Shown piece after piece: positions 6,796 to 14,792 of a DNA stretch of 32,422 nt. Under the pieces are notes generated by a model. The model made no database searches. It worked only from the letters and a program-made list of their open reading frames with translations, and had not been told where the DNA came from. The position numbers and the translations under genes were made by a program. Source of the stretch: Bacteroidota bacterium (GTDB lineage: Bacteria > Bacteroidota > Bacteroidia > Sphingobacteriales > Sphingobacteriaceae); NCBI GenBank assembly GCA_013285685.1, contig JABDHD010000038.1:1-32422 (forward strand). The letters run 5' to 3'. The number at the start of each line of letters is the position of its first letter. Positions within the stretch are counted from its first letter, which is position 1.

Positions 6796-7428
6796 CTATC
6801 TGAAACCCGTTTTCCGCAGGGCCTCTTTTTTATTTCGCACATGCAGTTTTTCGTAAAGATTTCGGATATGTGTGCGCACTGTATCGATAGATATAAAAAG
6901 ACGGTCGGCTATTTCCTGGTAGCTGTAGCCTTTGCTTAACCAGGAGAGTACCTCGTTCTCGCGGTCGCTTAAACTATCCTTACCATCTTTATAAGGCGAT
7001 TGCTGTTGAAATGTCATGACGAGCTTCCGCGCTATCTGGCTGCTCATCGGGCTGCCGCCTTTGCGCAGATCGATCAATGACTCAATGAGTTTACCGGATG
7101 GCGTATTTTTCAGGACATAACCCGTGGCGCCGGCTTGCAATGCTTTAAAAACACGTTCAGCGTCATCGTAAACTGTAAGTACCATAAACTGGATATCGGG
7201 GCGGCGGGGTTTTAACTGTGCAATCAGCTCAATGCCTGATTGCCCCGGCAACTGAATATCCGTTAAGATCAATTCAATATCATTGCCCAGGTGTGCATCA
7301 AAGTATTCAATAGCTTCTTCAGCGCTGATGAACGAAGCCTTTAAATTAAATTCACCCGAACCGGCAATTAAAGCGCCCAAATAGTTGCGTATCTTTTCGT
7401 CATCCTCAATAATCACTATTGGTGTCAT
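6796..7428 (-). CDS. NarL/FixJ-type response regulator
   Basis: The 210-residue two-domain regulator has a receiver domain (residues 3-120) with the acidic pocket EDD at 8-10, the phospho-acceptor D57 in LILTDIQLPG, T85 and K107. It is followed by a LuxR-type helix-turn-helix at 152-207 (LSDRENEVLSWLSKGYSYQEIADRLFISIDTVRTHIRNLYEKL). The gene lies 90 bases downstream of the large sensor kinase gene on the same strand, so the two almost certainly form a cognate pair in one transcript, with the regulator phosphorylated by that kinase. Targets cannot be read from the sequence. All key residues are intact. Confidence 0.94.
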   Translation of the reverse strand: MTPIVIIEDDEKIRNYLGALIAGSGEFNLKASFISAEEAIEYFDAHLGNDIELILTDIQLPGQSGIELIAQLKPRRPDIQFMVLTVYDDAERVFKALQAGATGYVLKNTPSGKLIESLIDLRKGGSPMSSQIARKLVMTFQQQSPYKDGKDSLSDRENEVLSWLSKGYSYQEIADRLFISIDTVRTHIRNLYEKLHVRNKKEALRKTGFR

Positions 7429-7518
7429 CTAAATAAAGATACTGGTTTAATGGCTAAAGCAACAATGTTAAAAAAGTAGTAATTAACGAACAATCACGAA
7501 AGTCAGGATAGCTTAAAA

Positions 7519-10500
7519 TTAGCTTAATTTATTAAAACTTAAGGTGTATACTACTTTCAACCCATTGCTTTGTTTTATCCAGTCAATTGAGCCGCCGATA
7601 TCTTCCATTCGTTTACGCATATTTTTCAGGCCGTTTCCGCCCGTGCGCAATGAGGTAGAGAGCAATCCGCAACCATCATCGCAGACCTCAAAATTCAATT
7701 TATCCGATTTAATCTCCAGGTGAAGGCCAACGTTTGTGGCGCCCGCGTGTTTCATCACGTTGTTTAATGCCTCCTTAGTTACCAGGTATAAATTTCGCCG
7801 CTGCTCGTTACTTAACTTTAAAGGTGGTACTTCATCAGGGAAATCAATATTTAACAGCAGCTTAAATGGCTCAAAATTTTGCTGCATTTGTTCGCGGATA
7901 TAGGAAAGCAAGTTCTCCAACGAATCATTTTGCGGATTGAGGGCCCAAATAATCTCACTCATGCTGTCAACAAGCTTCCGGGCGGCGGCAGAAATATTAC
8001 TCAGGTCAGTTTTAATGGCGCGGCCTGTTTTCTGCTGCGTTTGGATCAATTCACTTAGCAAGGCTATGTGTGTTAAGCCGCTGCCAATCTCGTCATGCAT
8101 ATCTCGGCTGATCCGGTTTCGCTCCCCATCAATTGCAGCCTGTTTCTCAAGCTTTTGCAATCGTTTTTTGATTTTCTGCTGGGAAACAAAATAAGTCAGG
8201 TAAATGATCAACGCCAAAAAAAGCGCCGCAGAAAAAATGTAGAACCAAGTTTCTTGCCAGAAAGGGCCATTTACAACTACAGTCAGCTGTTCTTCTTTGC
8301 TCCAAACGCCATCGCTGTTGGCGGCTTTAACTTTTAACAAATAACTGCCCGGCGGCAAGTGGGTATAACGCACACTTTTATCCTCAGTTACTATCCATTG
8401 TTTGTCCCAGCCATTTAATATAAATTTCACTTTATTGGCCTGGGGCCTTGTAAAATCGAGTGCGGCAAACTGGAAACTAATATTATTTTGGTCATATGGC
8501 AGCATTACCGTTTTGTTTGCTGCATACCCGCTATCCCGCGCATAGGGTTTATCATCAACCGCAATTGCATTAATTGCCACACCAGGCGCGTATCTAACAG
8601 CGGCTTTTATGCTTTGTGGGTTGAACCAGTTAAATCCCCTGATGCCGCCAAAGTATAAATTGCCTGTCGGCCCCTTATAAAATGCCTGGGTATTAAACTC
8701 GTTGCTTTGCAGGCCATCTTTGGCTGTATAATTTTGAAAGGTATTTTCGGAACGGTTAAAGAAACACAAACCCATGTTGGTGCTCATCCAAAAATTGTGC
8801 TGGCCGTCTTCCAAAACGCCATATACATAGCTGTTTGCCATGCCATTCTTTTCGTCGTAAACAGTATGGAGGCCAGTTAGGGTATTGAATTTTATTAACC
8901 CAATGCCGGTACAAACCCATAACGTGTTTTTATCCTGTTCATCAATATGGACGCTTCGCAGGTCGATCAGCGGGAAACGTTTTTCCAATACCACAAAGTC
9001 GTCGCCAACCTTTTTATAATGAATCAAGCCATGCAGCGGCGATGCTGCCCACACAGTATGGTCGCTCATTTCAACCACGTCAGTCACCAGTGTAATATCT
9101 TGTTTGTTGCTAAAAAAGCCTTCATACCCGCCGGCGATTTTTCTGATGGTGATCAGCCCGGCGACTGTGCCAGCCAATATCTCGCCGCTTTGCAATTGTA
9201 TCATCTTGTAAACAAAATTGCTGTGTTCGTTGAGCAGCGGTCCGTTAACAATTTTGATTTTTTTAAAAACACCCGTCTTTTCATCAAAAATAGCTACGCC
9301 AAGGCTGGCTGAAACCCAGGTAAGCCCTTCACGGTCCCTGAAGATGCCGGTAACTATTGCGCCTGGAAGGCTGTTTAGTTTAGATGGTTCGTAATTAAAA
9401 CTTTTCACGTTTCCAGTGACGGGATTAAAAATATTTAAACCGCTGCTGTGTGTACCAAACCAAATCCGGCCGGCTTTATCTTCATAAAAACACTTAATAA
9501 AATAATCTTTTAAAAAAGGATAATCACCTTCATTTAGCGGGAACAGGTTAAATTTCGGTGGTTTAAGGTCCAGTTTGCACACGCCGCCGCCGTCGGTACC
9601 GATCCAAAGGTTGTTGGCACGATCAATGCAAAGCGCCGAAATAATATTTATTGGAAGGGTTTTTACCCTCGAATTATCATGCAAATAGTTGGTAAAGGTC
9701 CTGGTATTTTCGTTGTAGCATATCAAACCGTTATCATAAGTGCTTATCCAAATCCGGTGATAGCCATCGGCGCGTACGGCTTGCACGTCGAGCGTTTTAC
9801 CTTTAGCAAGGCGATAATTCACGGTGTCGGAAATATTGAAGGCGGTATCTGTTATGATGAGCTTCCCCGGCACTTCGATGTTATATAATCTCCCATCCCC
9901 GGCGTAAAAAGTAGCATGAAATTTAGGTGCCGATTGGTTATATTTTACTTTTCCGTTTTCAGTGTTAAAAACAAGCATGCCGTTATGATCAGGCGCCTTT
10001 ATCCATATCGTGTTTTTATAATTGGTTGTCAGCTCTTCGGCTATAAAATCTTTGTAGGGCGTTTTAAAACGACAAGCAGTCAACTCAAGGAGGCCGGTAT
10101 TAATATGATATTTATAAACGCCCGAACCGGGTTCGAAAATGTAAAAAACGTCGTTGTGGTCGATAAAAACTCCGGCGGTCCAGCTATATTTTTTAAAGAT
10201 CAGGCTCCGTTTAAGCTGATCCGCTAAGGGGTCATAATAAAATAAGCCTGTTTCATTACAGAACCAAATATTGCCACGGGTATCTTCGCAGATATTACCA
10301 TGAATAAAATTCGAGTTGGCTATTTTTTTATCGCTGATCTTGTAAACACGTATATTTTGGCCGTCGTAACGATTTAAGCCGTCGGCGGTGCCAAACCACA
10401 TATATCCTGTTTTATCCTGGTAAACACTATATACCGAACTTTGTGAAAGGCCGTCGTTAACACCAATATTCTCAAACCTGGGTATAATATCCTGACCCGC

Positions 10501-10548
10501 TGCCCTGCAGGAAAATAATATCAAAATCAGGATAACCGGGAGCCTCAT
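7519..10548 (-). CDS. Reg_prop/Y_Y_Y membrane sensor histidine kinase (HisKA_3 class)
   Basis: The product has 1009 residues. A signal peptide (residues 1-18, ending CRAAGQ) leads to a long periplasmic part with recurring units such as KTGYMWFGTADGLNRYD, NNLWIGTDGGG and RIWFGTHSSGLN, the two seven-bladed Reg_prop propellers. A Y_Y_Y domain follows near residues 690-755 (YTHLPPGSYLLKVKAANSDG). One membrane helix is at about 768-786, then a HisKA_3 dimerisation domain with the phospho-acceptor histidine near residue 818 in ISRDMHDEIGSGLTH, and a HATPase domain with NVMKHAGA, DDGCGL and GGNGLKNMRKR. It lacks the fused receiver and AraC domains of hybrid systems, so it signals to the separate NarL-type regulator encoded next. 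Such sensors often detect glycans or their breakdown products, but no polysaccharide-utilisation genes are adjacent and the ligand is unknown. Confidence 0.94.
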   Translation of the reverse strand: MRLPVILILILFSCRAAGQDIIPRFENIGVNDGLSQSSVYSVYQDKTGYMWFGTADGLNRYDGQNIRVYKISDKKIANSNFIHGNICEDTRGNIWFCNETGLFYYDPLADQLKRSLIFKKYSWTAGVFIDHNDVFYIFEPGSGVYKYHINTGLLELTACRFKTPYKDFIAEELTTNYKNTIWIKAPDHNGMLVFNTENGKVKYNQSAPKFHATFYAGDGRLYNIEVPGKLIITDTAFNISDTVNYRLAKGKTLDVQAVRADGYHRIWISTYDNGLICYNENTRTFTNYLHDNSRVKTLPINIISALCIDRANNLWIGTDGGGVCKLDLKPPKFNLFPLNEGDYPFLKDYFIKCFYEDKAGRIWFGTHSSGLNIFNPVTGNVKSFNYEPSKLNSLPGAIVTGIFRDREGLTWVSASLGVAIFDEKTGVFKKIKIVNGPLLNEHSNFVYKMIQLQSGEILAGTVAGLITIRKIAGGYEGFFSNKQDITLVTDVVEMSDHTVWAASPLHGLIHYKKVGDDFVVLEKRFPLIDLRSVHIDEQDKNTLWVCTGIGLIKFNTLTGLHTVYDEKNGMANSYVYGVLEDGQHNFWMSTNMGLCFFNRSENTFQNYTAKDGLQSNEFNTQAFYKGPTGNLYFGGIRGFNWFNPQSIKAAVRYAPGVAINAIAVDDKPYARDSGYAANKTVMLPYDQNNISFQFAALDFTRPQANKVKFILNGWDKQWIVTEDKSVRYTHLPPGSYLLKVKAANSDGVWSKEEQLTVVVNGPFWQETWFYIFSAALFLALIIYLTYFVSQQKIKKRLQKLEKQAAIDGERNRISRDMHDEIGSGLTHIALLSELIQTQQKTGRAIKTDLSNISAAARKLVDSMSEIIWALNPQNDSLENLLSYIREQMQQNFEPFKLLLNIDFPDEVPPLKLSNEQRRNLYLVTKEALNNVMKHAGATNVGLHLEIKSDKLNFEVCDDGCGLLSTSLRTGGNGLKNMRKRMEDIGGSIDWIKQSNGLKVVYTLSFNKLS

Positions 10549-10774
10549 TAATCAGGGTTTGAATTGCAATTATAAATATACCCGATTTTAATATTCATAA
10601 ATACTTAAATAATATAATTATTGATCCGGGGCTGGCAGAAATATTCTGCCGTTGGGTTTTTCCAGTAAACTTAACCTGCCTCCAGCGTTCACCCGGATTA
10701 AGTATTAAAATACTACTTTTTTCACATTTAAACAGCAGCATTTACCTCATAATTTGCAGTTCAAAAAAACCATT

Positions 10775-11023
10775 ATGAATATTTTAGTAAATCATCAAAT
10801 TTCCGATCCGGCTGCGTATTGGGGTGCGCTCGGTGCAAATCCAGCTGTACCTGAAGGTTTTAAAGTTGTAACTTTTATGGCGGGCACCGATCCATCGGCG
10901 TCGGCATGTTTGTGGTCCGCCCCGGATGTTGATTCCTTAAAAGCGCTGGTTGATCAAACGGTTGGCCACGCAAGCAGTAATACCTACATGGTTATTAACG
11001 ATGAAAGATCGTTTGGCCTGTAA
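10775..11023 (+). CDS. Small conserved protein of unknown function, probable alpha/beta (ferredoxin-like) fold
   Basis: An 82-residue soluble protein starting MNILVNHQISDPAAYW. It alternates short hydrophobic strands (MNILVNH, FKVVTFMAG, SACLWSA, TYMVIND) with helical stretches (PDVDSLKALVDQTV), the pattern of small dimeric alpha/beta-barrel proteins. It has no signal peptide and no obvious catalytic residues. The ATG at 10775 is preferred over an upstream in-frame TTG at 10754. It is transcribed divergently from the sensor kinase gene (226-base gap) and has its own intrinsic terminator, so it is a monocistronic unit. I do not recognise a named family with confidence and assign no function. 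Confidence 0.7.
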   Translation: MNILVNHQISDPAAYWGALGANPAVPEGFKVVTFMAGTDPSASACLWSAPDVDSLKALVDQTVGHASSNTYMVINDERSFGL

Positions 11024-11063
11024 TAAGCTCTACGTCTGCCCGTAAATTAATTGCATGTGAATG

Positions 11064-11085
11064 AACCGCCCTGATTGGGGCGGTT
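11064..11085 (+). terminator. Intrinsic terminator after the small alpha/beta protein gene
   Basis: A perfect 8-bp GC-rich stem (AACCGCCC pairing with GGGCGGTT, 6-base loop) is followed by TGTTACTTT. It lies 40 bases after the stop codon at 11023. The T tract is interrupted but the stem is strong. Confidence 0.75.
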
Positions 11086-11202
11086 TGTTACTTTAATTCA
11101 GTCTAAGGAAGAGCTCGTAAAGTGGGGCCCGGTAACCTGGAATGGGGCAAATTGAATACTTGTTTTTCGAGGTATTCTGCATCGCGTCGGCGCATTCACC
11201 TG

Positions 11203-11670
11203 CTATTGCTGCCCGGGCACAAGCACTAATCCTAAAAACCCTGTTCGTTGTTCCGGGTTTAAAAAAGCGGCATATTTAGGCGTTGCATAAGCGGTAAAGC
11301 CGGGCGGAGCAGCAGTTCCGGTTGCCACCATCCCCATCATATTAATTGCTTTTTGCGCGGTGCTCAGCATTGAGTCGGGCATATCGCATATGATGATCTG
11401 AATTTGCCCCGAAACATTTTTCTTCAAATCAAATACTACTTTGTTATCTGTCGACTCATAAAAAACATCGGCGGTGGTTTCCTGTGTTTGCTTGTATTTA
11501 CCAAGCGCCGTAAGATAACCGCCGGCCGAGTCGACCGGCAACCCGAGTTTAGTTATCAGCACTGATATTTGGCCTGCCAGCAAATAATCAGGCGGTGAGG
11601 CTGTTTGCTGAGATCTGGCGCCCAGGCAGAAAATAAGAGCGATAAAAGAGCAAAGTAGTTTTTGTTTCAT
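11203..11670 (-). CDS. Secreted protein of unknown function
   Basis: The 155-residue product has a clear signal peptide (MKQKLLCSFIALIFCLGARS, cleavage near SQQTA). The mature part is about 135 residues, mixed alpha/beta, without cysteines after the signal apart from one in IIICDMPDS, and with a Pro/Gly-rich C-terminus. No motif I can name is present. It is likely periplasmic or exported. It faces the preceding small gene, with about 180 bases between the two stop codons. The protein-like composition, signal peptide and clean start support a real gene, but the function is unknown. Confidence 0.65.
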   Translation of the reverse strand: MKQKLLCSFIALIFCLGARSQQTASPPDYLLAGQISVLITKLGLPVDSAGGYLTALGKYKQTQETTADVFYESTDNKVVFDLKKNVSGQIQIIICDMPDSMLSTAQKAINMMGMVATGTAAPPGFTAYATPKYAAFLNPEQRTGFLGLVLVPGQQ

Positions 11671-11851
11671 ATCCGGCGATTTAAATTAATTATGCCCATC
11701 AAGGTAAACAACGGCACTAAAACAAAAAATGTGAAATAAGTAGTAAATTGATGTAGCCCAAAAAGTCTTCTGCGTGGTCTGTATAACCGCATAGCTGCAC
11801 CTGGATTGATTAGCATCAGGTCGACTGAATGTTTAACTTAAAAGCTACTGT

Positions 11852-12409
11852 ATGAGGAAGTATCCACTTTTAATTTTGATGGCGGGTCTGACGATTTTCA
11901 TGAGCGAAAATGTTATGGCCAGGGTGTAACGACAGCGAGCGTGGAAGATACTGTTACCGATGCTATAGGCCCGATACCCGGGGCTACTGTAACGGTTACA
12001 CATTTACCTACCAGACTTGGTAGCACCATCACCGTTAGGGTCGCCGATAGTGATGTGAGACACCGCGCCGTTGTTGGCCATTTCATAAATTAAACCAAAG
12101 CTGGTTGAAGTTTGGTTCCAGTAACAGTTTATTCAACGTTACCCGTGCGGACGACCGCTTCAAGACCTTCATCTTGTAGAACCGAACCGTATTATAGCTT
12201 CCGCGATTTGGGAAAAAGAATACAACGGTCTCTATTTTAATGTAGCCTGTACTCACAGTGGGTCGATGGATGTAAACGACGGTGGTTTAACAGCCAGCAC
12301 GATCTGGAGCTCTCGCCAGGTAGCCGGTAATCCGAAAGCCGACAACCTGTCGAACAGCTGGTTTGTTGTAATATCCCGCAAAGATATATTTGTAAATTTG
12401 TTATATTAA
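11852..12409 (+). pseudogene. Decayed Oar-like TonB-dependent receptor
   Basis: From the ATG at 11852 a signal peptide is read (MRKYPLLILMAGLTIF, then MSENVMA), but the frame ends at 11927. Moving to the frame at 11920 gives QGVTTASVEDTVTDAIGP followed by IPGATVTVTHLPT, the signal-peptide/CarboxypepD_reg junction typical of Oar-like receptors, so a single base has been lost there. That frame stops at 12091. Further on, 12130-12409 contains RIIASAIWEKEYNGLYF and SMDVNDGGLTASTIWSSRQV, resembling barrel segments of the same receptor type. An intact receptor has about 1000 residues; here the ends are joined with most of the gene missing and several frame breaks. What I see is the frames and motifs; assignment to the Oar-like group is from memory of the family. 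Confidence 0.6.
12362..12392 (+). promoter_or_regulatory. Consensus Bacteroidota promoter at the end of the decayed receptor
   Basis: TTTG (12362-12365), a 19-base spacer and TATATTTG (12385-12392) match the TTTG-N19-TAnnTTTG consensus exactly. Transcription would start near 12397-12399 and run toward lpdA, whose ATG is 316 bases on. It may be a distal lpdA promoter, a relic, or the promoter of a short RNA. Confidence 0.5.
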
Positions 12410-12714
12410 GAAAGGTTATGAAATTGTCAACAGGCAGTAATCATTCAACAAAAGAACCTAATAATAAAAGGATTTTGGTATGATATTCATAATAAGAATA
12501 TTTGCTAAATTTGTAGTTTTTAAGGCGCTTTTCCGTTGCACATCCGTCTATTTTCCGTTTTTGACTGGTTTTATGTAGCTTTGCGGCTGCTTGCAAAATC
12601 TATTGCCGATAACCTGGCTGTCACGTTAAAATCAGACGGTTTAGAAGGCCTTTAATTGGTTTGGCCGGGAGGCAAAAAATCGATATACTAAATTAAAACA
12701 TATACCACCACAAT
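12410..12714 (+). other. lpdA upstream region, no credible gene
   Basis: About 300 bases without a supported gene. A 21-codon frame (12418-12483, ending NNKRILV then stop) looks like the first residues of a response regulator cut short. A 32-codon hydrophobic frame begins at 12480. Neither is convincing. Two further TAnnTTTG boxes occur (TAAATTTG at 12506-12513 and TAGCTTTG at 12576-12583) without a correctly spaced TTTG. A long 5' leader for lpdA or a small RNA is possible. Confidence 0.4.
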
Positions 12715-14103
12715 ATGAATTACGATCTAATAGTAATAGGTTCAGGTCCGGGCGGCTACGTTGCTGCCATCCGTGCTTCGCAGTTGGGCTTAAAAACTGC
12801 TATAGTTGAAAAAGAGTCACTCGGCGGGGTTTGCCTTAACTGGGGCTGTATCCCTACAAAGGCGCTTTTAAAAAGTGCTGAAGTATTTGAATATATAAAC
12901 CACGCCGCCGATTACGGTATAAAAGTGGGTGAAAGCGCCGTGGATTTTGATTCAGTAATAAAACGAAGCCGCACTGTTGCCGACGGTATGAGCAAAGGCG
13001 TTCAGTTTTTGATGAGAAAAAACAAGATCGACGTGCTGTCCGGTTTCGGAAAGTTGAAGGGCAAAGGCGTTGTTGAAGTTACGGCAGCAACAGGCGAAAA
13101 AAAGGAGTATTCAGCCAAACATATTATCCTGGCCACCGGCTGCCGTTCCCGCGAATTGCCAAATTTGAAACAGGATGGTAAAAAAGTTATCGGCTACCGC
13201 CAGGCAATGGTGTTGCCTAAAAAGCCGGAATCGCTGGTTGTGGTTGGATCAGGCGCTATTGGGATTGAGTTTGCTTATTTTTATAACGCGATAGGAACCA
13301 AAGTTACCGTTGTTGAATTCCTTGATAATATTGTACCGCTGGAGGACGAAGAGGTGTCGAAACAATTGGCACGCATCCTTAAAAAACAGGGCATCAATAT
13401 CATGACCAGCTCAAATGTTGAGTCGGTTGATACCAGCGGAGATCTTTGCAAGGTACAGGTTAAAACAGCCGCAGGAACCGACACGCTGGAAGCGGAGATC
13501 GTATTGTCTGCCGTGGGCATTACCACGAACCTGGAAGGCATCGGCCTGGAAGAAACCGGAGTAAAAACCGACAAAGGTAAAGTGGTGGTTGACGACTTTT
13601 ACCGCACTAATGTGGAAGGCGTTTACGCGATAGGCGATATTGTAAAAGGACAAGCGCTTGCGCACGTTGCATCGGCGGAAGGGATTACCTGTGTGGAAAA
13701 GATAGCCGGTCTTAACCCTGAGCCGATCGACTACAATAATATACCGGGATGTACTTATTGCTCACCTGAAGTTGCTTCAGTCGGTTATACCGAAAAGGCC
13801 GCAAAAGAAGCCGGTTATGAGATTAAAGTTGGCAAGTTCCCTTATTCAGCATCCGGTAAAGCCAGCGCAGCAGGTGCAAAGGACGGCTTTGTTAAACTGA
13901 TATTCGACGCCAAATACGGCGAATTTTTAGGCGCTCATATGCTTGGCCACAACGTTACCGAAATGCTGGCCGAGTGCGTTACCGCACGTAAACTGGAAGC
14001 AACCGGGCACGAAATTATAAAATCTATCCACCCCCACCCAACCATGAGCGAAGCCGTTATGGAAGCGGCTGCTGATGCTTATGGCGAGGTGATTCATTTA
14101 TAA
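12715..14103 (+). CDS. lpdA: Dihydrolipoyl dehydrogenase (E3)
   Basis: FAD-containing E3 subunit that reoxidises dihydrolipoamide of the pyruvate, 2-oxoglutarate or branched-chain dehydrogenase complexes, or the glycine cleavage system, reducing NAD+. The 462-residue length is standard. Visible features are the FAD dinucleotide motif GSGPGG (residues 9-14), the redox disulfide C40/C45 in GGVCLNWGCIPTKA, the NAD-binding GSGAIGIEFA near residue 177, the second FAD motif YAIGDIV near 306, and the catalytic H441/E446 pair in HPHPTMSE. No E1 or E2 gene is adjacent, so it probably serves several complexes in trans. It converges with the RNA methyltransferase gene; a hairpin lies between them. Confidence 0.97.
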   Translation: MNYDLIVIGSGPGGYVAAIRASQLGLKTAIVEKESLGGVCLNWGCIPTKALLKSAEVFEYINHAADYGIKVGESAVDFDSVIKRSRTVADGMSKGVQFLMRKNKIDVLSGFGKLKGKGVVEVTAATGEKKEYSAKHIILATGCRSRELPNLKQDGKKVIGYRQAMVLPKKPESLVVVGSGAIGIEFAYFYNAIGTKVTVVEFLDNIVPLEDEEVSKQLARILKKQGINIMTSSNVESVDTSGDLCKVQVKTAAGTDTLEAEIVLSAVGITTNLEGIGLEETGVKTDKGKVVVDDFYRTNVEGVYAIGDIVKGQALAHVASAEGITCVEKIAGLNPEPIDYNNIPGCTYCSPEVASVGYTEKAAKEAGYEIKVGKFPYSASGKASAAGAKDGFVKLIFDAKYGEFLGAHMLGHNVTEMLAECVTARKLEATGHEIIKSIHPHPTMSEAVMEAAADAYGEVIHL

Positions 14104-14117
14104 GCTTATAGTTGATA

Positions 14118-14162
14118 GTTCATAGTTCACGGTAGCTGCCCGGGTGGCTATGAACTATGAAC
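14118..14162. terminator. Hairpin between converging lpdA and RNA methyltransferase genes
   Basis: GTTCATAGTTCA (14118-14129) pairs perfectly with TGAACTATGAAC (14151-14162) around a 21-base loop. It starts 14 bases after the lpdA stop and overlaps the stop codon of the opposing gene, so it can serve as a shared bidirectional terminator. There is no long T tract, so it may instead act by stabilising 3' ends. Confidence 0.6.
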
Positions 14163-14691
14163 CACCAGACATCTTCGAGAAAAAATCCCACAAAACTATT
14201 CCGGCGGAGACGACGATATTAAACGAGTGCTTCGTTCCGAATTGGGGTATTTCAATACAAGCATCAATATTATTCATCACCTCTTGCGTTACGCCATTTA
14301 CCTCGTTGCCAAATATTAATGCGTATTTTTCGCTGGGTGCGACAGGAAAGTTTTGTAGCATGATGCTGTCTTCAGCCTGCTCGATGGCGATAATATAATA
14401 GCCTTGCGAACGAAGATCATTAACGGCATCCAATACATTCCCGTAATAACTCCAACTGACAGATTGGGTAGCTCCCAGCGCGGTTTTTTCAATTTCGCGA
14501 TGGGGAGGCTGTGCCGTAATACCGCACAGGTAAATATGTTCGACAGCAAAGCCATCCGCAGTACGGAAAACAGAGCCGACATTGTGCATGCTCCGGACAT
14601 TATCCAGCACCACCACTACCGGGAATTTTTCAAGAGCCTTAAATTCAGCCACTGAAGCACGGTTAAGCTCATCGAGTTTTAGTTTTCTCAT
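14155..14691 (-). CDS. SpoU/TrmH-family RNA 2'-O-methyltransferase
   Basis: The 178-residue product is a SPOUT (trefoil-knot) enzyme that transfers methyl from S-adenosylmethionine to a ribose 2'-OH of tRNA or rRNA. The three family motifs are present: motif 1 DNVRSMHNVGSVFRTAD (residues 30-46), motif 2 ALIFGNEVNGV (near 128-138), and motif 3 IEIPQFGTKHSFNIVVSAGI (near 151-170). It lacks the N-terminal substrate-binding domain of RlmB types, so it is a minimal catalytic domain closer to TrmH or TrmL; the exact target nucleotide cannot be told. The start codon lies 5 bases from four tandem copies of a heptamer occupying the ribosome-binding region. Confidence 0.88.
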   Translation of the reverse strand: MRKLKLDELNRASVAEFKALEKFPVVVVLDNVRSMHNVGSVFRTADGFAVEHIYLCGITAQPPHREIEKTALGATQSVSWSYYGNVLDAVNDLRSQGYYIIAIEQAEDSIMLQNFPVAPSEKYALIFGNEVNGVTQEVMNNIDACIEIPQFGTKHSFNIVVSAGIVLWDFFSKMSGGS

Positions 14692-14696
14692 AGCAA

Positions 14697-14724
14697 GGTT
14701 AAAGGTTAAAGGTTAAAGGTTAAA
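14697..14724. repeat. Four tandem GGTTAAA heptamers next to the methyltransferase start
   Basis: GGTTAAA is repeated four times without interruption (14697-14724), followed by a degenerate GGAGAAA unit. On the minus strand the array lies 6-33 bases upstream of the RNA methyltransferase start codon, where ribosome binding or the promoter spacer would be. Because the unit is 7 bases, copy-number change would alter spacing. Confidence 0.9.
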
Positions 14725-14792
14725 GGAGAAAGGTGAGCGTGTCCGACTTTTCGAAAAAAAACTGCAAACTGCCACTGCAAACTGCTAACTTC

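Noticed and set aside
14697..14724. Possible CRISPR-like repeat array
   Set aside because: The unit is 7 bases with no spacers; it is a simple tandem repeat, and no cas gene is present.
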